Shown in pieces: positions 1 to 7,458 of a stretch of DNA of 64,000 nucleotides (position 1 is the stretch's first letter; the number at the start of each line of letters is the position of its first letter). Below the pieces are notes generated by a model that was not told the origin of the DNA, ran no database searches, and saw only the letters and a list, made by a program, of their open reading frames with translations. The stretch lies in the NCBI RefSeq assembly GCF_000238795.1, contig NZ_AFNK01000007.1, positions 185,327 to 249,326 on the forward strand. The letters are read 5' to 3'. A program made the translations under genes and the position numbers. This stretch comes from Haemophilus sputorum CCUG 13788 (GTDB lineage Bacteria; Pseudomonadota; Gammaproteobacteria; Enterobacterales; Pasteurellaceae).

Positions 1-1352
1 GTTGAAGATAAAATCGTTGTATCTGAAACTGGTGAGCAGTGATCCCCACAAACCGCGCCAGACATTACAGCTGCTAAGCATGGAATAATCAATGCGGGTT
101 CCGAGTGCATTGCCATTGAAGCACCGATTGGTAACATAATCGCAAAGGTTCCCCAACTGGTTCCGGTTGAGAATGCCATAGCTGACGCTAACACAAACAG
201 AATTGCTGGTAAGAATGCTGGCGAGATGCTGCCTACAACTAATCCAGACAGATACATCCCGGTTTTCATATCGCTAACCACACTATTGATCATCCAAGCA
301 AAGAATAAAATAGTAATTGCGCCTGACATCATTTTGATACCGATGCCGTAAGAACGCCAATAATCTTTTAGACTTAGATTTTTACTGTTAAATAAGCAAC
401 AGGTAAGCACGATAATACTTAGTACTGCGCCAACCACTAATGAAATTCCAACCGTAGTATTTTCAAATGCGCCTAACAGACTAAATGGCGTATTAGCTTC
501 CGCTAACGCTTGTGCACCTGTATGGATCATCATGGATACTGTACCAATAATCAATGCAATAATTGGTAAAACTAAATCACGAACATGCCCTTTACTCTCT
601 GTATCATCTTCTTCATTTTCTTCTTGATGATTCAGTGCATAGCGTTCAAAACGTGCCATAGAACCAATATCAATTGTCCAATATGCCACAGCAAACACCA
701 TGACAATCGAGAAAATCGCATATAAGTTCATTGCACTCATTGTCATGAATGCACCTAATGGGCTATATCCTGTAATAGAGTGCGTAGCAAATAAATCAGC
801 AACTAAGGTTATAATATAAGCACCCCAGCTCGAAATCGGCATCAACACACACATTGGTGCAGCCGTTGAATCAAGAATATATGCTAATTTTGCACGCGAA
901 ATTTTGAACTTATCAGTGACTGGACGCGCAATCGCACCTACAGCCAGACTATGGAAATAATCATCAATAAAAGTGACGAAAACTAAGCTTGCTGCCATCA
1001 ATTTTGCACCACGACGACCTTTAATTCGCGCTTGAGCCCAATTCGCAAAAGCTTGATTTGCCCCTGAAGCACTTAATAATGCAGTTAGTACGCCTAATAA
1101 AACCAAGAATAAAATAATATTGATATTATTGCTATTTAGCCCCTCTTCAGCCCCTTTATAAAATAAAGAAACTGCGGTGTTTTTTAAATATGATAATGAA
1201 TCAAGGATTTTGCCATCAGTTAGCAATAATGCCCCAACAACAATACCAACACTTAATGAAATAATTACTTTTCGGGTAGCAATAGCTAATACGAGCGCTA
1301 ATAATGCTGGTACAACAGACCAGACACTGCTCGAATAATCGATTAAATTCAT
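1..1352 (-). CDS. nhaC: NhaC-family Na+/H+ antiporter-like transporter (3' end outside window)
   Basis: Multi-span inner-membrane transporter of the NhaC superfamily. The ATG is at 1352, with GAGG a few bases upstream, and about 450 codons run to base 1 without a stop, so the C-terminus is missing. Hydrophobic segments alternate along the reading, and close to the window edge the residues G-D-H-C-S-P-V-S-D-T-T appear, a signature of this family. The gene is preceded by a lysine riboswitch (about 1455-1645). Comparative studies of lysine riboswitches called such NhaC relatives LysW, a presumed lysine importer. I therefore infer that the cargo is lysine, perhaps with Na+ or H+ coupling, rather than sodium alone. 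The family is certain from sequence; the substrate is inferred from context. Confidence 0.9.
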   Translation of the reverse strand, partial: MNLIDYSSSVWSVVPALLALVLAIATRKVIISLSVGIVVGALLLTDGKILDSLSYLKNTAVSLFYKGAEEGLNSNNINIILFLVLLGVLTALLSASGANQAFANWAQARIKGRRGAKLMAASLVFVTFIDDYFHSLAVGAIARPVTDKFKISRAKLAYILDSTAAPMCVLMPISSWGAYIITLVADLFATHSITGYSPLGAFMTMSAMNLYAIFSIVMVFAVAYWTIDIGSMARFERYALNHQEENEEDDTESKGHVRDLVLPIIALIIGTVSMMIHTGAQALAEANTPFSLLGAFENTTVGISLVVGAVLSIIVLTCCLFNSKNLSLKDYWRSYGIGIKMMSGAITILFFAWMINSVVSDMKTGMYLSGLVVGSISPAFLPAILFVLASAMAFSTGTSWGTFAIMLPIGASMAMHSEPALIIPCLAAVMSGAVCGDHCSPVSDTTILSS

Positions 1353-1454
1353 AAAACCTCTAAATGTTAAAATCAATTTAAATGAGGATTCTACTGATAA
1401 TATTTACACAAAAAGTAAATAAAAAAGGAAGGGGAAAAGGAAAGCCCAGCCTAA

Positions 1455-1650
1455 CAGTAGCACTCCGAAGCGGTTAATTTATGAGAAACTTTTGCAAGTT
1501 GCCGCCTCGACAGTGTCGTCCCTTTCGGTAACGACCCCAACCAATTAAGATGACGCTTAATTGATTTCGGCAAATACGCCTTTCCTTTTCCTTCATCGTT
1601 CTCCACTCAGAAAAAGTACTTATCGGATTTGCGCCTCTACAATTTGTAGG
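1455..1650 (-). promoter_or_regulatory. Lysine riboswitch (L box) upstream of the NhaC-family transporter
   Basis: Read on the minus strand, the segment has the conserved L-box blocks in order: GTAGAGGCGCAAAT near the 5' end (about 1640), GGAGAACGATGAAGG, TTTGCCGAAAT, TTGGTTGGGG, then GTCGAGGCGGCAAC, and closing GGAGTGCTAC (about 1457). GTAG at 1637-1640 can pair with CTAC at 1457-1460 as helix P1. It can also pair with an upstream CTAC in the palindrome at 1637-1649, a possible alternative fold. A pyrimidine-rich tract with a T run follows at about 1420-1445. I could not resolve the expression platform with confidence. An apparent 74-codon frame here is not a gene. Confidence 0.88.
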
Positions 1651-1848
1651 TGGGTGTAAGATACCTGAAATGAAACAACTTCTCAAGCAGAAAAACAATT
1701 TTGTTATTTTTACTTACCAATTTTTCTATTGAAGATGAGCTAACATTAAAAATAAACTTCATTTGGTATTTACCTTTAAAAAAGATTTAGATAATATATT
1801 CCAGCTTATTAGATATAACATCTAAATTATTATTTACAGGAGCATACA

Positions 1849-2238
1849 ATGTCTGATTTAAATAAATTCTCTAATCTTCGCACATTACGTGCACTCGCTC
1901 GTGAAGCAACATTAGAACAGCTTGAAGCATTACTTGAAAAAGTACAAACCGTTGTTACCAAAAAGCGTGAAGAAATCAAAGCACAAGAAGCTGAAAATGC
2001 AAAATTCTTAGAAGGCTTAAATAAATATAAAGAAATGTTAGAAAAAGATGGCATTTCAGCGGAAGATTTAGTTGCATTATTAGGTGGCAAACAAGAAGTA
2101 AAAACGCGTAAACCACGTAAACCTTTAGCGCCAAAATACAAATTTATTGATGCCAATGGCAACGAAAAAACTTGGACTGGTCAAGGCCGTACCCCTCGCG
2201 AATTAGTCGGTAAAGATTTATCTAAATTTGCAATCTAA
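1849..2238 (+). CDS. hns: H-NS family nucleoid-associated DNA-binding protein
   Basis: Nucleoid protein that binds curved AT-rich DNA and silences transcription, including of horizontally acquired genes. At 129 residues it is typical for the family. Residues 1-75 are rich in Leu, Glu and Lys heptads, the coiled-coil dimerisation part. A basic linker (about 85-92) leads to the C-terminal DNA-binding motif TWTGQGRTP at 108-116, with the QGR hook that enters the minor groove. AGGAG lies 7 bases before the ATG. Just upstream is the inverted repeat TTAGAT-ATAAC-ATCTAA (1809-1825), which could affect start-site access. The gene is single, with its own terminator. Confidence 0.96.
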   Translation: MSDLNKFSNLRTLRALAREATLEQLEALLEKVQTVVTKKREEIKAQEAENAKFLEGLNKYKEMLEKDGISAEDLVALLGGKQEVKTRKPRKPLAPKYKFIDANGNEKTWTGQGRTPRELVGKDLSKFAI

Positions 2239-2262
2239 TTTCTAAATGAATCATTAAAAATG

Positions 2263-2302
2263 AAAAAGAACAATGTATTTGAATATACATTGTTCTTTTT
2301 TT
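2263..2302 (+). terminator. Rho-independent terminator after hns
   Basis: A long stem pairs AGAACAATGTAT with ATACATTGTTCT around a short loop and runs into TTTTTTT. The preceding A-run lets it work for the convergent sanA as well. Confidence 0.93.
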
Positions 2303-2311
2303 ATTACTGAC

Positions 2312-3046
2312 CTATTTGTCTTCAGAAATCTTTGTTGATGTCGTTGCTGGCAATATAGCTTCCCCAACCTTTTCTAAGGTTTCTGGCTTGACGCCCGAAA
2401 CATAATCCCAGATCATGCCAATTCTCGCAAGAATCTCCCTCAAGCGAACTTTAATATGCCCTTCTGGATATTTTGCAGCAAAACACACAGCATCAATATT
2501 ATGTGTTTTCGCAATAAATAATGCTCGTTCACAATGAAATTCTTGCGTAATAATCACAAACGGTTGGAGATGATAAACCTCCGCTGCCCGAACAACTGAA
2601 TCTAATGTGCGATAACCTGCAAAGTCTTGTGAAAGATCTACATTTTGCACTCCCATTCGGCGCAAATCTAAGCTCATCGTTTTGGGTTCATTATAATAAG
2701 GGGTTTTATTATCGCCACTTAATAATAATTTTTTTACTTTTCCTTTTTTATATAATTCCAATGCTGTTTCTAGTCGGTATTTATAATATAAATTCGGTGT
2801 ACCTTTCGCATAATATTTTGCAGTGCCTAATACTAGCGCATTTTCATAATTAGGAAGCGATTTTATATCAGTGTAGATTTTATCGCGCACGATATAACCG
2901 GTTAAAAAATCCGCTAATAACAGCAAGATAACCGCACTAATATTTAGCCCTATTACCCATTTTATTATCCGTTGTAGTAGCCTTGTACGCTTTAACCACT
3001 GGATAAATTCCGGCAAAATTTGAAATCGTTTTTTTCTCTCAGTCAT
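2312..3046 (-). CDS. sanA: SanA/YdcF-family (DUF218) membrane-anchored protein
   Basis: Homologue of E. coli SanA, an inner-membrane-anchored protein that affects envelope barrier function and vancomycin sensitivity at high temperature; its biochemical activity is not established. There is one N-terminal membrane helix (about residues 28-52) and then a periplasmic DUF218 domain. Visible family features are A-L-V-L-G-T-A in the first strand, LLLSGDN near residue 110, an R-x-x-G-V turn, and F-x-C-E-R-A-L around 167-173. The length of 244 residues matches the family. It is convergent with hns and shares its terminator. Confidence 0.9.
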   Translation of the reverse strand: MTERKKRFQILPEFIQWLKRTRLLQRIIKWVIGLNISAVILLLLADFLTGYIVRDKIYTDIKSLPNYENALVLGTAKYYAKGTPNLYYKYRLETALELYKKGKVKKLLLSGDNKTPYYNEPKTMSLDLRRMGVQNVDLSQDFAGYRTLDSVVRAAEVYHLQPFVIITQEFHCERALFIAKTHNIDAVCFAAKYPEGHIKVRLREILARIGMIWDYVSGVKPETLEKVGEAILPATTSTKISEDK

Positions 3047-3132
3047 GCGTTAAAATCAAGGGAGTCAATAGACTTCATTGTCGTTAGATCAATTAGCATA
3101 ACGATCATTTTTAAAATTACAAGCTTAAAATT

Positions 3133-3156
3133 AGAATGCTAGACGTTTAGACGTCT
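3133..3156 (+). promoter_or_regulatory. MetJ operator (tandem met boxes) upstream of metX
   Basis: Two adjacent 8-mers, AGACGTTT (3141-3148) and AGACGTCT (3149-3156), match the MetJ met-box consensus AGACGTCT. A weaker third copy, AGAATGCT, adjoins at 3133-3140. They sit 8 bases upstream of a -35 hexamer, as expected for methionine/SAM repression of metX. Confidence 0.9.
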
Positions 3157-3164
3157 AAAATTTC

Positions 3165-3192
3165 TTGACAATGGTTCGTTCTCTCGTTACCT
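3165..3192 (+). promoter_or_regulatory. Probable sigma-70 promoter of metX
   Basis: A perfect -35 TTGACA at 3165-3170 follows the met boxes. The best -10 at a 16-bp spacing is TTACCT (3187-3192), which is weak. Confidence 0.55.
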
Positions 3193-3253
3193 TACCGCAT
3201 AAGATTTTTCATGGCATAGCGCTCTTGCTGCATATAAAGGTATCGACAAACTC

Positions 3254-4330
3254 ATGGCTCACACGCTCACTCTGTTTAAAGACAAACCACTCTCGCTAAC
3301 CTTAGGCGGAACGCTTTCTCCCGTTGACGTTGCTTATCAAACTTATGGTCAACTGAATGCCGATAAAAGCAATGCTGTTTTGCTATGCCATGCACTCACT
3401 GGTGATGCTGAACCTTATTTTGATAATGCCAATAAAGGCTGGTGGCAAGATTTTATTGGGCCAGGTTTAGCCTTCGATACCAATCAATATTTTTTCATCT
3501 GCTCTAACGTATTAGGTGGATGCAAAGGTACCACAGGGCCGGCTTCTATTAACCCTCAAACTGGCAAACCTTATGGTAGCCAATTTCCGATCATTACCGT
3601 ACAAGATATTGTTAATGTACAAAAAGCCTTAATTGATGCACTAGAGATTCCCCATTTACATTGTGTTGCAGGCGGTTCTTTCGGTGGCATGCAAGCAACG
3701 CAATGGGCTATTTCTTACCCCGATTTTGTGAGTAACATTATCAATCTTTGCTCTTCTTTAACGCTAAGTGCCGAAGCTATTGGTTTTAATCACGTGATGC
3801 GCCAAGCTATTATTAATGACCCTTATTTTAATCAGGGCGATTATTATGAAGGGCAATCACCAGACAATGGCTTAAAAATTGCACGTATGTTAGGAATGCT
3901 GACTTATCGTACAGACGTACAGCTTGCTCGTGCATTTGGACGAGAAATGAAACAGCAATCCGCTATTTGGGGCGACTATTTCCAAGTAGAATCTTATCTA
4001 AGCTATCAAGGGGTAAAATTCTTAGATCGCTTTGATGCCAATACTTACTTAAGATTGCTCCGCGCATTAGATCTTTATGAACCTAGCCTTGGTTATGCTA
4101 ACGAAAAAGCTGCACTTTCTCGCATTAAAGCAAACTATACTTTAGTTGGCGTGACTAGCGATCAGCTCTTTAAACAAGTCGATTTGCATAAAAGTAAACA
4201 AGCCTTGGAAGAAGCCGGTGTCAATGTACATTATTCCGAATTTCACTCAACATTTGGACACGATGCCTTCTTGGTTGATTACGACTTTTTTGAACCAATG
4301 ATTCGCCAAGCACTTGCCCAATCTGCTTAA
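3254..4330 (+). CDS. metX: Homoserine O-acetyltransferase
   Basis: Transfers the acetyl group of acetyl-CoA to homoserine, the first committed step of methionine synthesis by the acetyl route, in the cytoplasm. The 358-residue alpha/beta-hydrolase carries the nucleophile elbow GGSFGGMQ with Ser142, the oxyanion region NVLGGCKG (about 85-92), an acid in VTSDQLF, and the general base His in FGHDAFL near the C-terminus. A MetJ operator upstream agrees with this role. The spacing to the start codon is poor in Shine-Dalgarno sequence (AAGG 14 bases away), but the N-terminus aligns with the family. It is followed after about 80 bp by ftsB-ispD-ispF. Confidence 0.96.
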   Translation: MAHTLTLFKDKPLSLTLGGTLSPVDVAYQTYGQLNADKSNAVLLCHALTGDAEPYFDNANKGWWQDFIGPGLAFDTNQYFFICSNVLGGCKGTTGPASINPQTGKPYGSQFPIITVQDIVNVQKALIDALEIPHLHCVAGGSFGGMQATQWAISYPDFVSNIINLCSSLTLSAEAIGFNHVMRQAIINDPYFNQGDYYEGQSPDNGLKIARMLGMLTYRTDVQLARAFGREMKQQSAIWGDYFQVESYLSYQGVKFLDRFDANTYLRLLRALDLYEPSLGYANEKAALSRIKANYTLVGVTSDQLFKQVDLHKSKQALEEAGVNVHYSEFHSTFGHDAFLVDYDFFEPMIRQALAQSA

Positions 4331-4408
4331 ATTTACAAATGAAAGGTTTGCTTTTTGCAAATTCACGGTAAAATTTGACCGCTTACAAATCATTATTTAG
4401 AGAAGAAT

Positions 4409-4687
4409 ATGCGTTTACTTATTGTTTTTTTTATCGGTTTATTAGCCTTTTTCCAATATAGCTTTTGGTTTGGCAAAAATGGTTGGCTAGAATATCAAGA
4501 AATGAAAACCACTGTCGCGACATTAAAAGCAGAAAATGAAAAATTAACTGCCCGTAATAACTTAATTGAAGCAGAAATTCATGACTTAAAAACGGGTGTA
4601 AATGCACTAGAAGAACGCGCTCGCCTTGAACGTGAGATGGTCAAACAAGATGAAGTCTTCTATCGTATTGTCCCTAAACAGAACTAA
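4409..4687 (+). CDS. ftsB: Cell division protein FtsB
   Basis: Small bitopic divisome protein that bridges FtsQ and FtsL at midcell. At 92 residues it fits the family: a cytoplasmic Met-Arg, one membrane helix (about 3-20), the F-G-K-N-G motif, then a periplasmic coiled coil (about 28-68). AGAAG precedes the ATG. Three bases separate it from ispD, so ftsB, ispD and ispF form one transcription unit, the usual gammaproteobacterial arrangement. Confidence 0.94.
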   Translation: MRLLIVFFIGLLAFFQYSFWFGKNGWLEYQEMKTTVATLKAENEKLTARNNLIEAEIHDLKTGVNALEERARLEREMVKQDEVFYRIVPKQN

Positions 4688-4690
4688 TTT

Positions 4691-5380
4691 ATGAACACTC
4701 GTAACATTGTCGCCATTATTCCAGCATCTGGCGTTGGTAGCCGAATGAAGGCAGATCGTCCAAAACAATATCTTCGATTATTAAACAAAACTATTCTCGA
4801 ACATACGCTAGATATTTTTTTATCACATCCTGAAATTAGCAAAGTGATTGTCGCCATCTCCCCCGAAGATCCTTATTATCAAGAAATTGACTTACTTAAA
4901 TCAGAAAAGATAAAAGTGGTTTTTGGTGGCGAAACTCGTGCAAAATCGGTTTATAACGCATTAAAATGCCTATCCTCCAATGATTGGGCTTTAGTGCATG
5001 ATGCGGCAAGGCCTTGCCTCAAGCGGTCTGATTTAGATAAACTTTTGCAAATCAACGATGAGCAAGGCGCGATTTTAGCCACGCCTGCGATAGATACCAT
5101 TAAACGTGCTAATGGTGTGCAAATCTCACATACCGAAGATAGAGAAACACTTTGGCACGCACTAACGCCACAGTTTTTTCCTGCAAAACCATTAACCGAA
5201 GCACTAGAAGCAGCATTTTTAGCCAATGCAACCATTACTGATGAAGCGTCTGCCATGGAATTTGCAGGCATTCATCCTACATTAGTTGCTGGACGTAGTG
5301 ATAATCTCAAAATTACCCGCCCTGAAGATTTAGCTTTGGCGGAATTCTATTTAACTCATCAAACGGAGAATAATTCATGA
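4691..5380 (+). CDS. ispD: 2-C-methyl-D-erythritol 4-phosphate cytidylyltransferase
   Basis: Third enzyme of the MEP isoprenoid pathway; it joins CTP to methylerythritol 4-phosphate. The N-terminal nucleotide-binding loop PASGVGSRM, followed by R-P-K-Q-Y (residues 11-28), is diagnostic. VHDAARPC (about 102-109) and TDEASAME near residue 178 are also family motifs. The length of 229 residues is normal. An uptake-signal core (AAGCGGTC at about 5022) lies inside the coding region. The stop overlaps the ispF start by 4 bases, giving translational coupling. Together with dxr at 46342, the window holds three MEP-pathway genes. Confidence 0.96.
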   Translation: MNTRNIVAIIPASGVGSRMKADRPKQYLRLLNKTILEHTLDIFLSHPEISKVIVAISPEDPYYQEIDLLKSEKIKVVFGGETRAKSVYNALKCLSSNDWALVHDAARPCLKRSDLDKLLQINDEQGAILATPAIDTIKRANGVQISHTEDRETLWHALTPQFFPAKPLTEALEAAFLANATITDEASAMEFAGIHPTLVAGRSDNLKITRPEDLALAEFYLTHQTENNS

Positions 5381-5853
5381 TCAGAATTGGACACGGTTTT
5401 GACGTACATGCTTTCGGCGAAGACCGCCCACTTATTATTGGTGGCGTTGAAGTGCCTTATCATACTGGCTTTATTGCCCATAGCGATGGAGACGTTGCCT
5501 TACATGCACTGACTGATGCCCTATTAGGTGCCGTCGCTTTAGGCGATATTGGCAAGTTATTCCCAGATACAGATATGCAATATAAAAATGCTGACAGCCG
5601 TAAATTATTGATTGAGGCCTACCGTCAAGTGCTAGCCACTGGGTATAAAGTGGGCAATGTAGATGTTACTATTATTGCGCAAGCACCTAAAATGCGCCCT
5701 TATATCGATCAAATGCGCCAAGCGATTGCAGAAGATTTGCAATGCGATATGAGCCAAGTCAATGTAAAAGCAACAACAACTGAGAAATTAGGTTTTACAG
5801 GTAGAAGTGAAGGCATTGCGTGTGAAGCGGTTGCATTATTAGTTAAACGCTAA
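5377..5853 (+). CDS. ispF: 2-C-methyl-D-erythritol 2,4-cyclodiphosphate synthase
   Basis: Trimeric enzyme that cyclises CDP-methylerythritol 2-phosphate to MEcPP with release of CMP. Metal ligands Asp9 and His11 are in G-F-D-V-H, and His43 is in [10 protein letters not shown]. The C-terminal [11 protein letters not shown] is the conserved CDP-binding segment. The length of 158 residues is normal. It overlaps ispD by 4 bases. No plus-strand terminator follows directly: the hairpin at 5871-5893 has its T-run only on the minus strand. Confidence 0.97.
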   Translation: MIRIGHGFDVHAFGEDRPLIIGGVEVPYHTGFIAHSDGDVALHALTDALLGAVALGDIGKLFPDTDMQYKNADSRKLLIEAYRQVLATGYKVGNVDVTIIAQAPKMRPYIDQMRQAIAEDLQCDMSQVNVKATTTEKLGFTGRSEGIACEAVALLVKR

Positions 5854-5864
5854 GTCGCAACCAA

Positions 5865-5893
5865 AAAAAGGGCTAGTCATCTATGACTAGCCA
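5865..5893 (-). terminator. Intrinsic terminator of the candidate small RNA
   Basis: Stem GGCTAGTCAT/ATGACTAGCC followed, on the minus strand only, by CTTTTTTTGG. The T-run orientation shows that the terminated transcript comes from the right, antisense to ispF. Confidence 0.85.
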
Positions 5894-5951
5894 ATAAGGA
5901 AATATGAATAAAAATTCAATGTGATTTGGCGTTGGCACTTGCCAAATCACG
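5865..5951 (-). ncRNA. Candidate small RNA with its own promoter and terminator
   Basis: On the minus strand a TATAAT (5962-5957) lies 7 bases before a perfect 10-bp stem, GTGATTTGGC/GCCAAATCAC (5950-5921, 10-nt loop). An unstructured AU-rich stretch follows, containing ATTTCCTTATTGG. A second perfect hairpin, GGCTAGTCAT/ATGACTAGCC, ends in CTTTTTTT, a textbook intrinsic terminator. No open frame with a ribosome site is present. The product would be about 85 nt. CCTTA in the linker is complementary to Shine-Dalgarno sequences, as in Hfq-type regulators. No good -35 is visible. I do not recognise the family. Confidence 0.6.
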
Positions 5952-5956
5952 AATCC

Positions 5957-5990
5957 ATTATAAGCCTTATTGCTAGCTAACGATATAGTA
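5957..5990 (+). promoter_or_regulatory. Upstream copy of the ffs promoter element
   Basis: This 34-bp element, with AAGCCTTAT, TAACGATATA and a TATAGT -10-like hexamer, is repeated 130 bp downstream, with about 25 of 34 bases identical, as the element directly ahead of 4.5S RNA. It may be a second ffs promoter. It also overlaps the minus-strand -10 of the candidate small RNA. Confidence 0.45.
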
Positions 5991-6086
5991 TTTCTTATAG
6001 TCAGACTTCCGACCTCTCTATTGCCCCCACTTGGATTTGCTCGATTTTCTGATTTAACGCTTGCCTTTTTAACTTAACCCCCTATA

Positions 6087-6120
6087 ATAACAAGCCTTAT
6101 ATCGCGTTAACGATATAATT
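6087..6120 (+). promoter_or_regulatory. Promoter of the 4.5S RNA gene
   Basis: TATAAT at 6114-6119 lies 6 bases before the first G of the mature RNA. The -35 position (about 6091-6096) is not a consensus hexamer. The preceding AAGCCTTAT and GTTAACGATATA are shared with the copy at 5957-5990. Confidence 0.7.
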
Positions 6121-6124
6121 CTAT

Positions 6125-6232
6125 GGGGCGTTATTGGTTCCTCGCAACAGGGTTTAGCTTACTTGATCAGGTTCGGAAGAAAGCAGTCTGGGTTAAATTT
6201 TCTGTGTGCCGAGGGTCGCTGGTAACGCCCCA
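6125..6232 (+). ncRNA. ffs: 4.5S RNA (signal recognition particle RNA)
   Basis: Bacterial SRP RNA, which pairs with Ffh to target nascent membrane proteins to FtsY and the translocon. The ends pair, GGGGCGTTA (6125-6133) with TAACGCCCC (6223-6231). The apical core is present: TCAGGTTCGGAAGAAAGCAG (about 6166-6185) contains the GGAA tetraloop and the conserved asymmetric loop that binds the Ffh M domain. The length of about 107 nt is as in E. coli. The open frame that spans it is a by-product. A strong promoter sits 6 bp upstream. Confidence 0.95.
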
Positions 6233-6362
6233 CCTTATTTCCTCTCCCTTACAAGCGGTTGCTTTTCATCAAAATTTTACTTTTTTAGCAAAAAATCTAG
6301 AAATTAAGAATTCTTTAAGATTTCTTTGGTTTAATACACCCAACGCAAACTTGCGGAGAAAC

Positions 6363-6387
6363 TTAATTTAATTTAACTTAACTTAAT
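6363..6387 (+). repeat. Five-copy TTAAY pentanucleotide repeat in a 5' leader
   Basis: TTAAT TTAAT TTAAC TTAAC TTAAT in tandem, ending 18 bases before the start codon of the YgiW-like gene. It contains three CTTAA motifs, which resemble half-sites of PmrA/QseB-type regulators, but in an untypical position. Confidence 0.7.
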
Positions 6388-6405
6388 CTATTTGAGGAAA
6401 TCAAC

Positions 6406-6780
6406 ATGAAAAAAATCGTATTTACTACTTTACTAGCTTTCGCATCAACTTCAGCTTTTGCAGGTTTTAATGGTAACGCTAATAACAATCAAGGTGGTTT
6501 TCAAGCTAAAACTGCTGCACAAACAATGAGTGTTAAACAAGCATTATCGGCTGCTGATAACAGCATGGTCACTTTAGTTGGTAACATCACCCAACAAATC
6601 GATAACGACGAATACATTTTTACAGACGGTACAGCACGTATTAAAGTGGAAATTAAAAACCGCGTTTGGAATGGTTTAAATGTAAGCGAAAACGACAAAA
6701 TTCGCATTACCGGTAAATTAGATAATGAAGCTTTTGAAAAAGCTGAAGTGGAAGTCTTCTCTGTTGAGAAAGCTAACTAA
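6406..6780 (+). CDS. ygiW: YgiW/YdeI-family OB-fold (BOF) secreted stress protein
   Basis: Small periplasmic protein of the bacterial OB-fold family; homologues are linked to stress and cationic peptide tolerance. Residues 1-19 are a clear signal peptide ending S-A-F-A before G-F. The mature part is one OB domain with the family pattern V-x-L-x-G-x-I (about 56-62), YIFTDGTARI, and I-R-I-T-G-K-L. The length is 124 residues and GAGGAAA precedes the start. In H. influenzae the homologue sits next to the qseBC/firRS genes; here it is alone, and a PepSY gene occupies that position at 30712. The gene has its own terminator. Confidence 0.9.
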   Translation: MKKIVFTTLLAFASTSAFAGFNGNANNNQGGFQAKTAAQTMSVKQALSAADNSMVTLVGNITQQIDNDEYIFTDGTARIKVEIKNRVWNGLNVSENDKIRITGKLDNEAFEKAEVEVFSVEKAN

Positions 6781-6793
6781 ATTTGAAAAGTAG

Positions 6794-6823
6794 AATGACG
6801 GGTGCAAGCCCGTCATTTTTTTA
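6794..6823 (+). terminator. Terminator after the ygiW-like gene
   Basis: Stem AATGACGGG/CCCGTCATT with a six-base loop, followed by TTTTTTT. Confidence 0.93.
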
Positions 6824-6880
6824 TTCATTTTATCTACTCGCTGATTGGAGATATAATGCTGGCATCTTACAGGAGTTTGT

Positions 6881-7363
6881 ATGTATTTTATTTATCTACT
6901 TATTGCCTTTTTTGCCGGACTAGGCCTTGCCACGCAAGCAGCGATTAACAGTCAATTAGCCAAATCTATGGGTGATGAAGCCATTATTGCAGCTCTCATC
7001 TCTTTTGCTGTTGGCACCCTTTTCTTATTTGTCATTGCTTGGTGGAAAACGGATCTTTGGCAACATTTAAGCGCATTACCACAACAACCTGCTTGGAAAT
7101 TTTTAGGTGGTATTCTGGGTGCTTTTGCCGTCTTTACTACCGTATTATTAGCGCCCAAATTAGGCATTAGTGTCATGCTATTTTTCATTATCATTGGGCA
7201 ACTGATTTCATCTACCACGATTGACTATTTTGGCCTTATCGGTATGCCAACTCAGGCTATTTCGCCCGCAAAATGGATTGGTTTAACCATTATTGCTTTT
7301 GGGCTACTCTTCTACTTCTTCGGTGAAAAATGGCTATATTGGTTAAAATCCTTTTGGGTCTGA
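6881..7363 (+). CDS. DMT-family small membrane transporter (DUF606/YdcZ type)
   Basis: Half-size integral membrane protein of 160 residues with five hydrophobic helices, of the DUF606 (YdcZ) branch of the drug/metabolite transporter superfamily. The start MYFIYLLIAFFAGLG and a Q-A-A-I-N-S-Q-L motif near residue 20 are typical of the branch. Such short members are thought to work as dimers; no substrate can be read from sequence. AGGAG lies 6 bases before the ATG. It stands alone, between the terminator of the ygiW-like gene and a bidirectional terminator of its own. Confidence 0.85.
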   Translation: MYFIYLLIAFFAGLGLATQAAINSQLAKSMGDEAIIAALISFAVGTLFLFVIAWWKTDLWQHLSALPQQPAWKFLGGILGAFAVFTTVLLAPKLGISVMLFFIIIGQLISSTTIDYFGLIGMPTQAISPAKWIGLTIIAFGLLFYFFGEKWLYWLKSFWV

Positions 7364-7366
7364 AAA

Positions 7367-7407
7367 AGAATAAGACGGCTTGGTTCTCTCACTCAAGCCG
7401 TCTTATT
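7367..7407. terminator. Bidirectional terminator between the DMT and four-cysteine genes
   Basis: Twelve-base stem TAAGACGGCTTG/CAAGCCGTCTTA with A- and T-rich flanks on both sides, between convergent genes. An uptake-signal copy follows at about 7408. Confidence 0.9.
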
Positions 7408-7458
7408 TACAAGCGGTCACTTTTTTCTAAAAATTTACCAATTGATGTTGCGAACTAG

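Noticed and set aside
1474..1698. 74-codon minus-strand open frame
   Set aside because: It coincides with the lysine riboswitch and has no ribosome site or family resemblance.
6123..6371. 82-codon plus-strand open frame
   Set aside because: It covers the 4.5S RNA; the RNA fold and promoter explain the sequence.
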